From assembly GCA_022448315.1 (NCBI GenBank), contig JAKVCA010000004.1, positions 21,495 to 85,494 of the forward strand: a stretch of DNA of 64,000 nt. The letters are read 5' to 3'. The notes beneath the pieces are model-generated. The model saw only the letters and a list, made by a program, of their open reading frames with translations, ran no database searches and was not told where the DNA came from. The position numbers and the translations under genes are program-made. This DNA comes from Pirellulaceae bacterium (GTDB taxonomy: Bacteria; Planctomycetota; Planctomycetia; Pirellulales; Pirellulaceae). Numbering within the stretch: position 1 is the stretch's first letter; each line of letters begins with the position of its first letter. Below are positions 42,852 through 52,135 of the stretch, one piece after another.

Positions 42852-43887
42852 GCGTCGCTCCGTTTCCTTCCACCGGGGTGCTCGATATCAGTTCGTCGAT
42901 GAATCGGTCGGTCTCAATTCCGTCGGCGTCTGCGGCAAAGTTGAGTCGGACACGATGACGTAAAACACTCCGGGCGACACTCGCGATGTCCTCGGGTCGG
43001 ACCTGGTTTTGACCGTTCAAAGCCGCTCGGGCTTTTGCGGCCAAGATCAGATGCTGACTCGCCCTAGGACCGGCCCCCCAACGAACATAACGTTTCACCG
43101 TGTCGAGCGGGCTCGACGAATCGGGCCGCGTCGCACGAGCCAGACGGACCGCGTATTCCCCGACAGCATGCGAAACCGGAAGCCGACGAACCAGATCCTG
43201 ATACGCCAACATGGCATCGACACCAATCACAGTCTCCACCGCCTCAGGACAGGTTGAAGTCGTGGTCAAGGCAATTTCCAACTCCTCAGTCTCGCTAGGG
43301 TAACCAATCATGATCTGCAACATGAATCGGTCCAGCTGAGCCTCAGGCAGAGGATAAGTTCCCTCCTGCTCAATCGGATTTTGAGTGGCCAAGACAAAAA
43401 ACGGACTCGGCAGTGAATGGACCGATCCGCCCACCGTGACCTGATTTTCCTGCATCGCCTCTAGAAGCGACGCTTGGGTTTTCGGAGGTGTTCGATTGAC
43501 CTCGTCGGCCAGCACAACATGCGCGAAGACAGGGCCGGGTACAAAACGAAACTCTCGTTCCCCCCCCGTCTGATTCTCGAAGATCACATCCGTGCCTGTC
43601 ACATCCGCGGGCATCAGGTCCGGCGTAAACTGGATTCGCTTGAACGACATTTCAAGAGACTGTGCCAAAGTGCGAATCAGCAACGTCTTGGCAAGGCCGG
43701 GTACTCCAACGAGCAGGGCGTGACCATCGCCCAGGAGTGTCACAAACAACTCGTGTATGACATCTTCCTGCCCGATCACAACACGACCAATCTGTTCCTG
43801 AACTCGCCTGAAATCATCTCTCAGTGATTTCAACGTTTTCAAATCGTCTTCGCTCTCGAGTTCATCCCCATTTGCCAAATCTGTCAT
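42811..43887 (-). CDS. MoxR-family AAA+ ATPase
   Basis: A 358-residue MoxR ATPase. Walker A is GVPGLAKT, Walker B is VVLADEVNRTPPKTQASLLE, sensor-1 region is FFVLATQNPIEQEGTYPLPE and the arginine-finger region LDRFMLQI follows. ATG 43887 is used: it lies about 30 residues before the conserved VIGQEDV block, as in family members, while further upstream ATG and GTG codons add unmatched residues. Coupled to the DUF58 gene by a 41-base overlap. It is expected to remodel protein complexes with its DUF58 partner. Confidence 0.92.
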   Translation of the reverse strand: MTDLANGDELESEDDLKTLKSLRDDFRRVQEQIGRVVIGQEDVIHELFVTLLGDGHALLVGVPGLAKTLLIRTLAQSLEMSFKRIQFTPDLMPADVTGTDVIFENQTGGEREFRFVPGPVFAHVVLADEVNRTPPKTQASLLEAMQENQVTVGGSVHSLPSPFFVLATQNPIEQEGTYPLPEAQLDRFMLQIMIGYPSETEELEIALTTTSTCPEAVETVIGVDAMLAYQDLVRRLPVSHAVGEYAVRLARATRPDSSSPLDTVKRYVRWGAGPRASQHLILAAKARAALNGQNQVRPEDIASVARSVLRHRVRLNFAADADGIETDRFIDELISSTPVEGNGATRGADQLFRSENTR

Positions 43888-44026
43888 CTGCTGCAAGCAC
43901 CCTGTCTCATGGATTGCTTCGATCGAGCCCCGAACCCGTCGGCCAATGAGGGGTGCTTCCATCGGAGACCAGCCCCATCGCAACGATTCCTTTTCTCTTC
44001 CGGGCCTACAGTATACCGCCTTGGGA

Positions 44027-44467
44027 TTAATCCAGTTGGACGATCCGCGTTTTAATCAGTCTCTTTCTCGCGACCTGAACGCGATTACTCGTGATGGTTG
44101 TTCCTGAGACCGACAAAATCTTGAGCTTCTCCATCGATTCAGCCCAGTCGAGAATCACATCCGTAACCCACGTTCGATCCAGATCGACCACCTGCAGAGA
44201 GGGCAGGCGTGCAAAAAGATATTGGACTTCGGAATCGCCAATTGGCTGACCTGCCAAAACAAGTTCTCGGCACTTGACGCACTCCCCAAGATCCTCAACC
44301 CAAGAAGGAAGTTCCGCTCCAGGCCCAAAAGACTCGGGAGGCACCTCGTCGGTCACGTCAGTCGTGATTTTCTTTGAGAAGTCGACCGCCAAAACGCTTC
44401 CAAGTTTACCACGCCGCACTTTGGCTCCAACGGCACTCAGGCGACGCGCGACCTCATCTTGCGACAT
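44027..44467 (-). CDS. Small leucine-rich-repeat-like hypothetical protein
   Basis: A 146-residue soluble protein with a short leucine-rich repeat-like stretch: LPSLQVVDLDRTWVTD then MEKLKILSVSGTTIT, two tandem units of the xxLxxLxLxxT type seen in planctomycete LRR proteins. No signal peptide or catalytic motif. ATG 44467 has AGGAG 4 bases upstream; an upstream TTG at 44506 is an alternative. It lies 78 bases after the SDR gene on the same strand. Function unknown. Confidence 0.6.
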   Translation of the reverse strand: MSQDEVARRLSAVGAKVRRGKLGSVLAVDFSKKITTDVTDEVPPESFGPGAELPSWVEDLGECVKCRELVLAGQPIGDSEVQYLFARLPSLQVVDLDRTWVTDVILDWAESMEKLKILSVSGTTITSNRVQVARKRLIKTRIVQLD

Positions 44468-44545
44468 GCATCTCCTCGCTTCGCTGAGAAAAATACCCGG
44501 GTTCAAGTCAGGACAGACATCTTGAAAAGGGCGACATACCAGGGG

Positions 44546-45319
44546 TCAGTCGAATGTACGGCAGACCAGGCCTCCGTCGGCAAGGATGTAAGTGCCCGTG
44601 ACGTAAGCGCCAGCATCACTCGACATCAGCAGCACGGGCCCCACCATATCTTCCACTTCACCCCAACGTTTCATGGCCGTTCTTTCCGCAAACCGTTTTT
44701 TCTGCTCGTCGTTCAAGAGGCTCATGGGGAGGTCCGTCGCGATCGGCCCGGGAGCAAGACAGTTGACCGTAATACCATGCGGTCCAAGTTCAAGGGCTTG
44801 AGCCTTCGACATGGCAATCAACGCAGCCTTCGTCGCCGAATAAAGACCTCGGCCCGGATTGGACGCCACCGCCATCACACTTGAAGTGTAAACAATACGC
44901 CCCCATCCGCGTTCGATCATTCCCGGAGCCAGCTCCTGGCTCAGAAGCATGCAACTCGTGAAATTCAATTCCAGGATTTCATCCCAGACGTCTTCGGTCG
45001 TCTCCACAAGAGGCTGTGGTTTGTTGCTGCCAGCATTGTTGAAGAGGATGTCCACCTTCCCAAGGGTCTCGATCGCATAGTTGGCCAACGCCCTGACCTG
45101 GGCTCGATCTCCCATATCCGCAACGAAGTAGGAAACATGAACATCCAAACCTTCGCTGATTTCGCCCACGGCCTCTTTGAGATCCGCTTCCGTTCGGGCT
45201 GAAATCACGACGTTGGCCCCCGCTTCGGCGTATCCTCGAGCCACCGCTTTACCGATCCCCTTACTTCCGCCGGTCACCAATGCACATCGACCGGTCATAT
45301 CAAACAGCTTATTGATCAT
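44546..45319 (-). CDS. SDR-family oxidoreductase
   Basis: A 257-residue classical short-chain dehydrogenase. The cofactor motif TGGSKGIG, the NNAG block (LFNNAGSNKP), the catalytic serine near YTSSVMAV and the Y-x-x-x-K pair in LYSATKAAL are all present. The block ITVNCLAPGPIATDL and C-terminal YVTGTYILADGG are typical of gluconate 5-dehydrogenase or ketoacyl reductase relatives. The substrate is not known. ATG 45319 has GAGAAAGAG upstream. Confidence 0.9.
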   Translation of the reverse strand: MINKLFDMTGRCALVTGGSKGIGKAVARGYAEAGANVVISARTEADLKEAVGEISEGLDVHVSYFVADMGDRAQVRALANYAIETLGKVDILFNNAGSNKPQPLVETTEDVWDEILELNFTSCMLLSQELAPGMIERGWGRIVYTSSVMAVASNPGRGLYSATKAALIAMSKAQALELGPHGITVNCLAPGPIATDLPMSLLNDEQKKRFAERTAMKRWGEVEDMVGPVLLMSSDAGAYVTGTYILADGGLVCRTFD

Positions 45320-45589
45320 GGTCTCTTTCTCGCTTGTCCGTTAGGAGCAGAAATAGGGTAGGTTCGGGAAATATTACCGATCTTCAGAGCAAGAGCACAT
45401 TTCGCCTGAGCGATCGTTAGCAGTGCGGATGCACTTTCCCACAATGGTCTAACTTGATAATGGCTCAACCGCGAATGGACTCAAAAACGTAAGGGCTTCA
45501 AGTCCAGAAGGGGAACGACTCGGGGACAGCGTATTCGACGTGTTGCGGTCGATGGCTCTCCCACTTACGTTCATCATTCAACGTTCGTT

Positions 45590-46657
45590 TCAAACCTCGT
45601 TCAAGGCTGCGACCACGAGGTCACCGACCTCGGTCGTCGAATGTCCCATGCGTCCAGCCGCTTGACTCTTCATCTTGGTTCCGGTCACATGCTCGACCGC
45701 CCGTAGCACTCGACCACCTGCTGATGGTTGTCCCGACTGCTCCAGCAGCATGGCCATCGCACTAATCGCAGCAATCGGGTTGATCACGTTCTGACCGGTA
45801 TACTTTGGCGCACTGCCACCCATCGGCTCGAACATGCTCGTTCCGCCCTCGTCAGGGTTGATATTACCGCCGGCCGCAACCCCCATGCCGCCCTGAATCA
45901 TGGCGCCAAGATCGGTGATGATGTCCCCAAACATGTTGGTCGTCACGATCACATCGTAGTACTCGGGATTCTTGACCATCCACATGCAGCATGCATCGAC
46001 GTGGTTATAATCCGCTTCAACATCAGGATAGTCTTTCGCGACTTCCTGATAGGTTCTCCACCACAGATCATGACCAAAAGTGAGCACGTTGGTCTTGGCG
46101 ACCAAAGTCAATCGTTTTCCCTTGGGATTATTCCGTTTTTGGGTAAACTCAAAGGCCCATCTCAGGCAGCGTTCACAACCTTTGCGTGTATAGATCGCAG
46201 TCTGTGAAGCCACTTCATCAGCCGTTCCTTTTTTCAAAAAGCCGCCGATACCCGCGTACATGTCTTCGGTGTTTTCGCGGACGACGACAAAGTCGATGTC
46301 TTCAGGCGTCTTTCCGGCAAGCGGTGTTTCGACGCCGGGATAAAGCTTGACCGGCCTCAGGTTGATGTATTGATCCAATTGGAACCTGAGTTCCAGCAAG
46401 AGACCTTTCTCCAAAACCCCCGGAGGAACATCTGGATGGCCGACGGCGCCGAGATAGATGGCATCGTGTTGCTTGAGCGCGTCGACGGCCCCGTCGGGCA
46501 AGATGTCACCCGTCTTCAAGTACCGTTCGCCCCCGAAATCAAAATCGGTCGTCTCGTAGGTGAAACCCTCGAGCTTGGAGACCGCGTCCAAAACCTTGAT
46601 CGCTTCCTGGGTCACTTCTGGACCTGTACCATCTCCACCGATAACGGCAATTTTCAT
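45590..46657 (-). CDS. leuB: 3-isopropylmalate dehydrogenase
   Basis: A 355-residue decarboxylating dehydrogenase of the IPMDH/IDH family, third step of leucine synthesis. The block AVIGGDGTGPEVTQEA starts the protein, the substrate loop GLLLELRFQLDQYINLRPVK resembles the actinobacterial-type LeuB, and VVRENTEDMYAG and FEPMGGSAPKYTGQN complete the site. The related isocitrate and tartrate dehydrogenases are less likely because of that loop. ATG 46657 has AAGGA 7 bases upstream. Other leu genes are not in the window. Confidence 0.85.
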   Translation of the reverse strand: MKIAVIGGDGTGPEVTQEAIKVLDAVSKLEGFTYETTDFDFGGERYLKTGDILPDGAVDALKQHDAIYLGAVGHPDVPPGVLEKGLLLELRFQLDQYINLRPVKLYPGVETPLAGKTPEDIDFVVVRENTEDMYAGIGGFLKKGTADEVASQTAIYTRKGCERCLRWAFEFTQKRNNPKGKRLTLVAKTNVLTFGHDLWWRTYQEVAKDYPDVEADYNHVDACCMWMVKNPEYYDVIVTTNMFGDIITDLGAMIQGGMGVAAGGNINPDEGGTSMFEPMGGSAPKYTGQNVINPIAAISAMAMLLEQSGQPSAGGRVLRAVEHVTGTKMKSQAAGRMGHSTTEVGDLVVAALNEV

Positions 46658-47032
46658 TGCACTTTCCTTCAGTTATTTCAATTGGATACGAATACCAAGC
46701 ACACCAGTTCTCGCCGCGTTGCCTCAGTCATGGAGACTTAAAGGAATTACCAACAAGACAAGGCCGCTTTGCTGACGCGACCGGGAACAGGGTGTTTCAG
46801 AGCATGCTTCCATCGTCGTCACCCAAGCATCCCGCGACCTGGGATCGCTTACGCCCAACGCAGGATCGATGGGACAAAAACCGCGAGCTTGCCAGGAGCG
46901 AGAACGGACAGCCGATCGTTACCGACCGTATTCAGGGCAGAATGAATCGTCACGCAAACCGCCGATTTTAGCGTTTCCTTGTTCTACGAACACTCCCTCA
47001 CTCAAATCGCCGTCACGGGTTCACGGCATGCC
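46658..47032. other. Intergenic region between dnaB and leuB
   Basis: This 375-base gap lies between the dnaB stop and the leuB start. No terminator hairpin with T run, RNA gene or small ORF with a ribosome binding site was recognised. The leuB promoter is expected here. Confidence 0.4.
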
Positions 47033-48478
47033 CTATGACTCGAAGCCCTGATTGAATTCGTCGAGTTCATCAAACCTCTCTGGAGCACGGTCTTCAAATC
47101 GAGTGAATTCTTTCCGCCATACCAGATTGATGTCCCCGGTGGGACCGTTCCGCTGCTTTTCGATAAAGATATTTGCCTGACCAGCAACCTCTTTTTGAGC
47201 TTCGCCGCGCAAGTAGTACTCTTCGCGGTGGACAAACATGACCACATCCGCGTCCTGCTCAATGGCCCCCGATTCCCGAAGATGACTCAGCCGGGGTCGG
47301 TGCTCTTTAGAGTCTTCCGCCTGGCGATTGAGCTGTGCGAGACAGAGGACCGGCACGTCCAATTCTCGCGAAAGCCCCTTCAGTCGCCGTGCAATCTTGG
47401 CAACCTGCTCCTGCCGCGGATCCCGAGGATTATCCGGTTCAACCAACTGAAGGTAGTCGATGACAATCAGTCCCAAAGGCGAGGGACGATCCGAACTGTT
47501 CTTCTCGATCCGTTTGATTCGTCTCGCCGCCGCTGCGATCTCCGCCACCGTCCGGCCGGGAGCATCGTCGATATAAAGCGGGCTCTCACTGATTTCGGCC
47601 GCTTTTTCGACAAGTTTTTTCCGATCTTCCTGGGAGATCGTTCCATTACGCAAACGGTGACCGTTCACTCGCGCGACCGAACACATCATACGTTCGATCA
47701 ACTCGATCGCCGACATTTCCAGACTGACAAACAGCACAGGCGAGTTGCCCCGCATCGCAACGTTCTCAGCAATGTTCATGGCAAAAGCGGTTTTACCCAT
47801 ACTCGGTCGAGCGGCGAGAATCAGAAGCTCTGAGCCACGCAGCCCCCCCGTCATGCCATCCAATTCACTGAAACCTGAGTCGACGGCGCCATCAGATTGC
47901 TCACCTCGCATCCGAGCATCAATCCTCTCCATGGCGACATTCAAAACTTCTTTGACGCCTTTCAAAGAGGCATTGGAGCCCCGGTCGTCCTGGATTCCAA
48001 AGATCTTCTGCTCCGCCGCATTGATCGCCTCATTGGCATTGCCATCCCAGTCATATACCTCCTTGACGATCTCAGTGGCTTTAGAGATGAGATTCCTGAA
48101 CGTGGATTTTTCCCGGACAATCTCAGCATAGTGCACCGCGTGGGCGGCAGTGGTCACCGAGTGGATCACTTTACCGAGGTAGGCGGCTCCCCCAATCGTC
48201 TCGTACTCGCCGGCCTTCCGCAAACGCTCTCGCAACAGAGTCACGTCAATCTTCTGTCCCGTGTTGTACATCTCGAAAAGATGCCGATAGAGCGTCCCGT
48301 TGGCGGGGTCCCAGAAATCTTCAGGGACCACTCGTAAAGCCAAATCATCACAGACTTCCGGGAGCAACAAGATGCTCCCCAGCACATTCATTTCCGCTTC
48401 CAGATTGATGGGCGGGTCTCGATCCAGAAGGCCATCACGGTCAGAAATCACAGTGGGTCTGTCCTTACTCAAAGACAC
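47033..48478 (-). CDS. dnaB: Replicative DNA helicase DnaB
   Basis: A 481-residue hexameric replicative helicase. The N-terminal domain begins with PPINLEAEMNVLGSILL, the Walker A is ARPSMGKTAFAM and the RecA-fold blocks VLFVSLEMSAIELIERMM and IVIDYLQLVE are complete. The start is GTG 48478; GTG 48451 has AAGGA about 10 bases upstream and is a good alternative. The gene lies downstream of rplI, the usual neighbourhood of dnaB in bacteria. A terminator separates it from rplI, so it may have its own promoter in the 185-base gap. Confidence 0.95.
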   Translation of the reverse strand: MSLSKDRPTVISDRDGLLDRDPPINLEAEMNVLGSILLLPEVCDDLALRVVPEDFWDPANGTLYRHLFEMYNTGQKIDVTLLRERLRKAGEYETIGGAAYLGKVIHSVTTAAHAVHYAEIVREKSTFRNLISKATEIVKEVYDWDGNANEAINAAEQKIFGIQDDRGSNASLKGVKEVLNVAMERIDARMRGEQSDGAVDSGFSELDGMTGGLRGSELLILAARPSMGKTAFAMNIAENVAMRGNSPVLFVSLEMSAIELIERMMCSVARVNGHRLRNGTISQEDRKKLVEKAAEISESPLYIDDAPGRTVAEIAAAARRIKRIEKNSSDRPSPLGLIVIDYLQLVEPDNPRDPRQEQVAKIARRLKGLSRELDVPVLCLAQLNRQAEDSKEHRPRLSHLRESGAIEQDADVVMFVHREEYYLRGEAQKEVAGQANIFIEKQRNGPTGDINLVWRKEFTRFEDRAPERFDELDEFNQGFES

Positions 48479-48597
48479 ATGTTGCGGCGGAAGGACGGAA
48501 CTCGACAGACGTCACCGCGCCATCCGGACGAATACATCAACGCTGACTTCTCTCGGAAAACCGGGCCCGAGGGGAACCTCAGTTCGTTTTTATCCAC

Positions 48598-48633
48598 AAA
48601 AAAAGAGAATGAACCACACGGGCTCATTCTCTT
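48598..48633 (-). terminator. Intrinsic terminator after rplI (minus strand)
   Basis: A perfect 10-bp stem (48603-48612 with 48624-48633) is followed on the minus strand by a run of seven T (bases 48598-48604 read as A on plus). It lies about 30 bases past the rplI stop and sets the end of the rpsF-ssb-rplI transcript. Confidence 0.85.
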
Positions 48634-48663
48634 AGATTTTTCAGCAAGGGCAACAACCTGCCT

Positions 48664-49188
48664 CTAGCTTTCCGTCGCAGCCTGCTCATCAGCCATGGTT
48701 GGAACCACCCAGACCTTCAATTCAGCATGAATTTCCGTGTGAAGCTGCACCTTCACGGTGTACAGCCCAAGCTCCTTCAGCACACCCTCAAGTTTCACTT
48801 GATCAGCGGTGATGTTGAAATCCTGTTGCTTAAGTGCAGCGACGATCTCTGGAGCACCCACCGAACCGTAAAGATGACCTTCGTCGTTCGCATTGGCTTC
48901 GATGGTCAGGCTTTGCTTGCCGAGCGAATCCGCGAGCGAATGAAGTCCTTTCAGTCGATCTTTCTCGATCTCGAGCAACTTGGCTCGATGCTTGTCGACC
49001 ATCCTTTTATGATGCTCAGTCGCTACCGTCGCCAATCCCTGAGGGACAAGGTAGTTCCGAGCGTACCCGGGTCGGACCTCGACCACTTCACCCTGCTTGC
49101 CCAAGTCGGCCACATTGTGAATGAGCAGCAGTTCGATACCGCCGTTTGGGCCCTTTGGCAATCGCCGTGATGTTCTCCGCTTGGTCAT
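48664..49188 (-). CDS. rplI: 50S ribosomal protein L9
   Basis: A 174-residue L9, bridging domain I of 23S rRNA. The N-terminal signature LLLIHNVADLGKQGEVVEVRPG YARNYLVPQG is present, preceded by about 22 extra basic residues, and the C-terminal domain ends with an acidic tail. ATG 49188 is used because the upstream TTG at 49209 lacks support. It is the last gene of the ribosomal cluster, closed by the terminator at 48598. Confidence 0.95.
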   Translation of the reverse strand: MTKRRTSRRLPKGPNGGIELLLIHNVADLGKQGEVVEVRPGYARNYLVPQGLATVATEHHKRMVDKHRAKLLEIEKDRLKGLHSLADSLGKQSLTIEANANDEGHLYGSVGAPEIVAALKQQDFNITADQVKLEGVLKELGLYTVKVQLHTEIHAELKVWVVPTMADEQAATES

Positions 49189-49325
49189 CTCTTTCTTCGC
49201 CGTCTTCAAAAAGTTCTATGTTTCGTTCCAACAGGCTCGCTGAGCGAATTGGATTCCGTTCCAACGCATGGCCACGACGATTTGCCTCCGCCGTTGGCCT
49301 TTGCGACCGTAATCTTCACCTTGGA

Positions 49326-49802
49326 CTAAAAGGGGACGTCATCATCTCCAGGGCCGGACATGGGAACATCGCCGTATCCGGCACCCGCGTAGTCGCCCTG
49401 CCCGCCCGGTTGCATCTGCCCACCAGACTGTGGTCTCGATCCCCCGCCGCTTTGGCCGCCGCCGGAGCCCCCTCCAGAACGACTGCCCAGCATTTGCATC
49501 TTTTCGCCAACCACTCGCAGTTTTGAGCGTTTCTGCCCTTCCTGCTCCCAAGTATCCAGCTTGAGTCGTCCCTCAATCAGGACAGGAGCACCCTTGCTAA
49601 GATATTCGTTAGCAACTTCGGCCTGACGGCCCCAAAGGGTGACATCCACAAAGGTTGTTTCGTCCACCCACTCATTGTTTCGTTTCACTCGGTCGTTGAC
49701 TGCGAGGCCGATATCCGTCACCGCCGTCTGGCTTGGCGTGTACCGCAAATCCACGTCGCGCGTCAGATTTCCAACCAAAACGACTCGATTATAGCTGGCC
49801 AT
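49326..49802 (-). CDS. ssb: Single-stranded DNA-binding protein
   Basis: A 158-residue SSB with an OB fold in the first 110 residues ([20 protein letters not shown] start and the ALTRLKVDT-like strand at [20 protein letters not shown]), a glycine-rich linker rich in SGGGSGGGQ and the conserved acidic tip DDDVPF. GGAGG lies 9 bases before ATG 49802. Located between rpsF and rplI, as in many bacteria, but without rpsR between it and rplI. Confidence 0.95.
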   Translation of the reverse strand: MASYNRVVLVGNLTRDVDLRYTPSQTAVTDIGLAVNDRVKRNNEWVDETTFVDVTLWGRQAEVANEYLSKGAPVLIEGRLKLDTWEQEGQKRSKLRVVGEKMQMLGSRSGGGSGGGQSGGGSRPQSGGQMQPGGQGDYAGAGYGDVPMSGPGDDDVPF

Positions 49803-49900
49803 GGTTCAGATCCTCCCTTGTGCTTTCGCTGTCGCTCTAATGTCCAGAGGTGGGCAATACGCAACTCAGTCCTCTCGAGACCCAAACGCCCGGCCATCTT

Positions 49901-50314
49901 CTAGCTTACAGTCGCTTCAGGTTTATCTTCCGAGGCCGACTCTTCCTTCGAAGCCTCAGCACCCTCAGCCGGCGCTTCTACGGCCGTTCCGGACGCGTGA
50001 GCGACCAAGGTCTCGACCAATCGACCATCGATTTTGACTGCCAGATGACGAAGGATATCCTCTGAGATTTCGCAATCTCGATTGAACTCCGTCAGGTTGG
50101 CACCTGGCATCGAGAAATAAGTCAACCAGTAAGTACCTTTTCTGTGACCATCAATTGGATAGGCCAATCGTTGCTCATTCCATAGACGACTCACCAGGAT
50201 TTCACCCCCGTGCTTAGCGATCAAGTCGTCGGCCAATTTTGAGATCCCGCCAGGATCTTTGGCGTAACGATTGGAGTCGTAAATGAACATGCACTCATAA
50301 ACTGTTTGAGCCAA
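49901..50314 (-). CDS. rpsF: 30S ribosomal protein S6
   Basis: A 137-residue S6. The fold starts with TVYECMFIYDSN and ends the core near residue 105; the last 30 residues are an acidic alanine and glutamate-rich tail. The start is TTG 50314, fixed by GGGAG 8 bases upstream and by the fact that the next ATG would remove the first beta strand. It opens the rpsF-ssb-rplI unit. Confidence 0.93.
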   Translation of the reverse strand: MAQTVYECMFIYDSNRYAKDPGGISKLADDLIAKHGGEILVSRLWNEQRLAYPIDGHRKGTYWLTYFSMPGANLTEFNRDCEISEDILRHLAVKIDGRLVETLVAHASGTAVEAPAEGAEASKEESASEDKPEATVS

Positions 50315-50396
50315 GGCAGAATCTCCCGTAATTGCCGACTAGCTCCGTAGTCTAGCCCTCGATCACAGGCCTCACAAATGCCGAGGCAACCTTCGT

Positions 50397-50963
50397 TTAA
50401 AGGTCACCGTTGAAGCGATTCATGGCCTCCTGGATTCCGCTCGAAATCCAAGTTTCTACCGCATCCGCGGATCGCCTCACCATTTGCTGGACCTGAGATT
50501 GATCTGATTCGTCAAATTTTCCCAGGACAAAATCCGCAACCTTCCATCGCTCTGGCACCGGGCCGATCCCCAGACGCAAACGTGGTAGATTTTGCGAACC
50601 CAGCCGCCGAAGGCAGTCATCCAACCCCTTCTGGCCACCGGAACTCCCACCAGTCCGCAGACGCAGTTTCCCTAAGGGAAGCTGAAAGTCGTCACACAAG
50701 ACCAACAGGTCTTCATCTTCAATCTTATAAAAGTCGCGGGCGGCCAACACGCTTGTACCGCTCACGTTCATAAAAGTGTGAGGCCAAAGTAAAAGTACTT
50801 TTTGACCTGACACTGCTAAATCCACTGTCTCCCCAGAAAAACGACCTTTGGGTCGATCCCCCGGAAATCTCCTCAACATCTCGCTCAAGACGTCAAATCC
50901 GACGTTATGACGAGTGTTCAGGTACTTTTTGCCTGGATTCCCCAGGCCGACCACAAGCTTCAT
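50397..50963 (-). CDS. pth: Peptidyl-tRNA hydrolase
   Basis: A 188-residue Pth that frees peptides from stalled tRNAs. The catalytic histidine is in the N-terminal signature GNPGKKYLNTRHNVGFDVL, and FMNVSGTSVLAA and DDFQLPLGKLRLRTGGSSGGQKGL complete the active site. ATG 50963 is used. Located between rplY and rpsF, the common order. Confidence 0.95.
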   Translation of the reverse strand: MKLVVGLGNPGKKYLNTRHNVGFDVLSEMLRRFPGDRPKGRFSGETVDLAVSGQKVLLLWPHTFMNVSGTSVLAARDFYKIEDEDLLVLCDDFQLPLGKLRLRTGGSSGGQKGLDDCLRRLGSQNLPRLRLGIGPVPERWKVADFVLGKFDESDQSQVQQMVRRSADAVETWISSGIQEAMNRFNGDL

Positions 50964-51069
50964 TAAACATCATCCCGAGAAGGTTTTTTGATCTCACCCT
51001 CTCAGCCATCCAAGGACCGCGACCTCCGTGCCGTGTTTGCATCGGTTGCCCGCGAAGTCCTCAGATTCA

Positions 51070-51360
51070 TCAGCCAGCGGCAACTCGAACCAAATCGACA
51101 TGCAAAACCGAGGTGCCATAGGTGTCGAACTGCATATCCTTGATCGTCACCGATTCGCTTGAGGCGCCTTCCAGTTGAACCACCTCTTTGGCCTTGCCGT
51201 CACGCAAAAGCTTCGCAATCCGCTTGCCGCACAGCGTTAGAGAAATGGAATCTTTTCCTTCGCCGTAAAGCACTGCTGGAATTTTCCCTTCCGCCCTCAA
51301 TCGGCGTGAAAACGCAGTGCCGCGTCCATCCCTTGTTTCAACCGAAAGTACTTCGCTCAC
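51070..51360 (-). CDS. rplY: 50S ribosomal protein L25
   Basis: A 96-residue L25 of the short form that binds 5S rRNA. The block GRGTAFSRRLRAEGKIPAVL is the family signature. GTG 51360 is preferred because AAGGA lies 8 bases upstream and this start gives the usual short length; a TTG at 51393 would add 11 residues. It appears to open the rplY-pth-rpsF-ssb-rplI cluster. Confidence 0.9.
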   Translation of the reverse strand: MSEVLSVETRDGRGTAFSRRLRAEGKIPAVLYGEGKDSISLTLCGKRIAKLLRDGKAKEVVQLEGASSESVTIKDMQFDTYGTSVLHVDLVRVAAG

Positions 51361-51615
51361 TGTATGCGTCCTTGGTCGATTCGTCGAACCCAAACTTATT
51401 TTACTGGCTTCCCGCTACAAATCTGTCACTCGTCTTGTCCGATCAATGCAAGATGGCGAAATTTTGGTCTCGGGAAACGGGGTATTGTGACAGAATTCGG
51501 GGGTTCTTCAAGTCCGATTCAACTTGTCGATCGAGATTTTTATCGTTACCCTCTTTCACGTATCAGGGCCGTCAGATGAGCCCGGAATCCGAAGAGTTAA
51601 CAGGCACGGCGTTTT

Positions 51616-51939
51616 ATGGCGAAGAAAACACGACAAAAATTCGAATATGTCGAACCCATCGGACATCGTGTCCTGGTTCGGAAGGACGAGCCAAAGCGGG
51701 AAACCAAAGGAGGCATTGCCCTCCCCGATGCAGCAGAAATCCCCACGATTACGGGGAGAATCGTCACCATCTCGACGGCGATTGAAAATGACGAAGATGT
51801 GCCATTGAAGCAGTACGACAAGGTCCTGTTTCATCCTAAAAACGCCATCCCCGTGGATTTCGAAGCCGACAACCAACTGTTTGTTGTCCCTATCGAAGAC
51901 ATCGTGGCCGTTTTTCGTCGAGATGCCCCAGCGGAATAA
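51616..51939 (+). CDS. GroES-like co-chaperonin (Cpn10), solitary
   Basis: A 107-residue Cpn10-fold protein. The block HRVLVRKDEPKRETKGGIAL corresponds to the GroES start with the mobile-loop region around GGIALPDAAEIPT, and GRIVTISTAIEND and YDKVLFHPKNAIPV fit the beta-barrel. No groEL is adjacent, unlike the standard groES-groEL operon. It may be an additional co-chaperonin, common in planctomycetes, or a diverged variant. The ribosome binding site is weak. Confidence 0.85.
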   Translation: MAKKTRQKFEYVEPIGHRVLVRKDEPKRETKGGIALPDAAEIPTITGRIVTISTAIENDEDVPLKQYDKVLFHPKNAIPVDFEADNQLFVVPIEDIVAVFRRDAPAE

Positions 51940-52135
51940 CCGGTAAAGCCTGCCGGACTTGCCAATCAATCCGCATGAATCTCTCGTAACCCAAGGACTG
52001 AGGGGATCATTCCGTGACGAGGCGGGATTACCCAGCGACGAATCAGGGCCTCCCACCTAGCCGGCGAAAATGCCTTGCAAAGCGAGCCGACTCGAAAGCG
52101 GAGTGACTCTAGCCGCAGTCCGGGAAACCGTGTCT

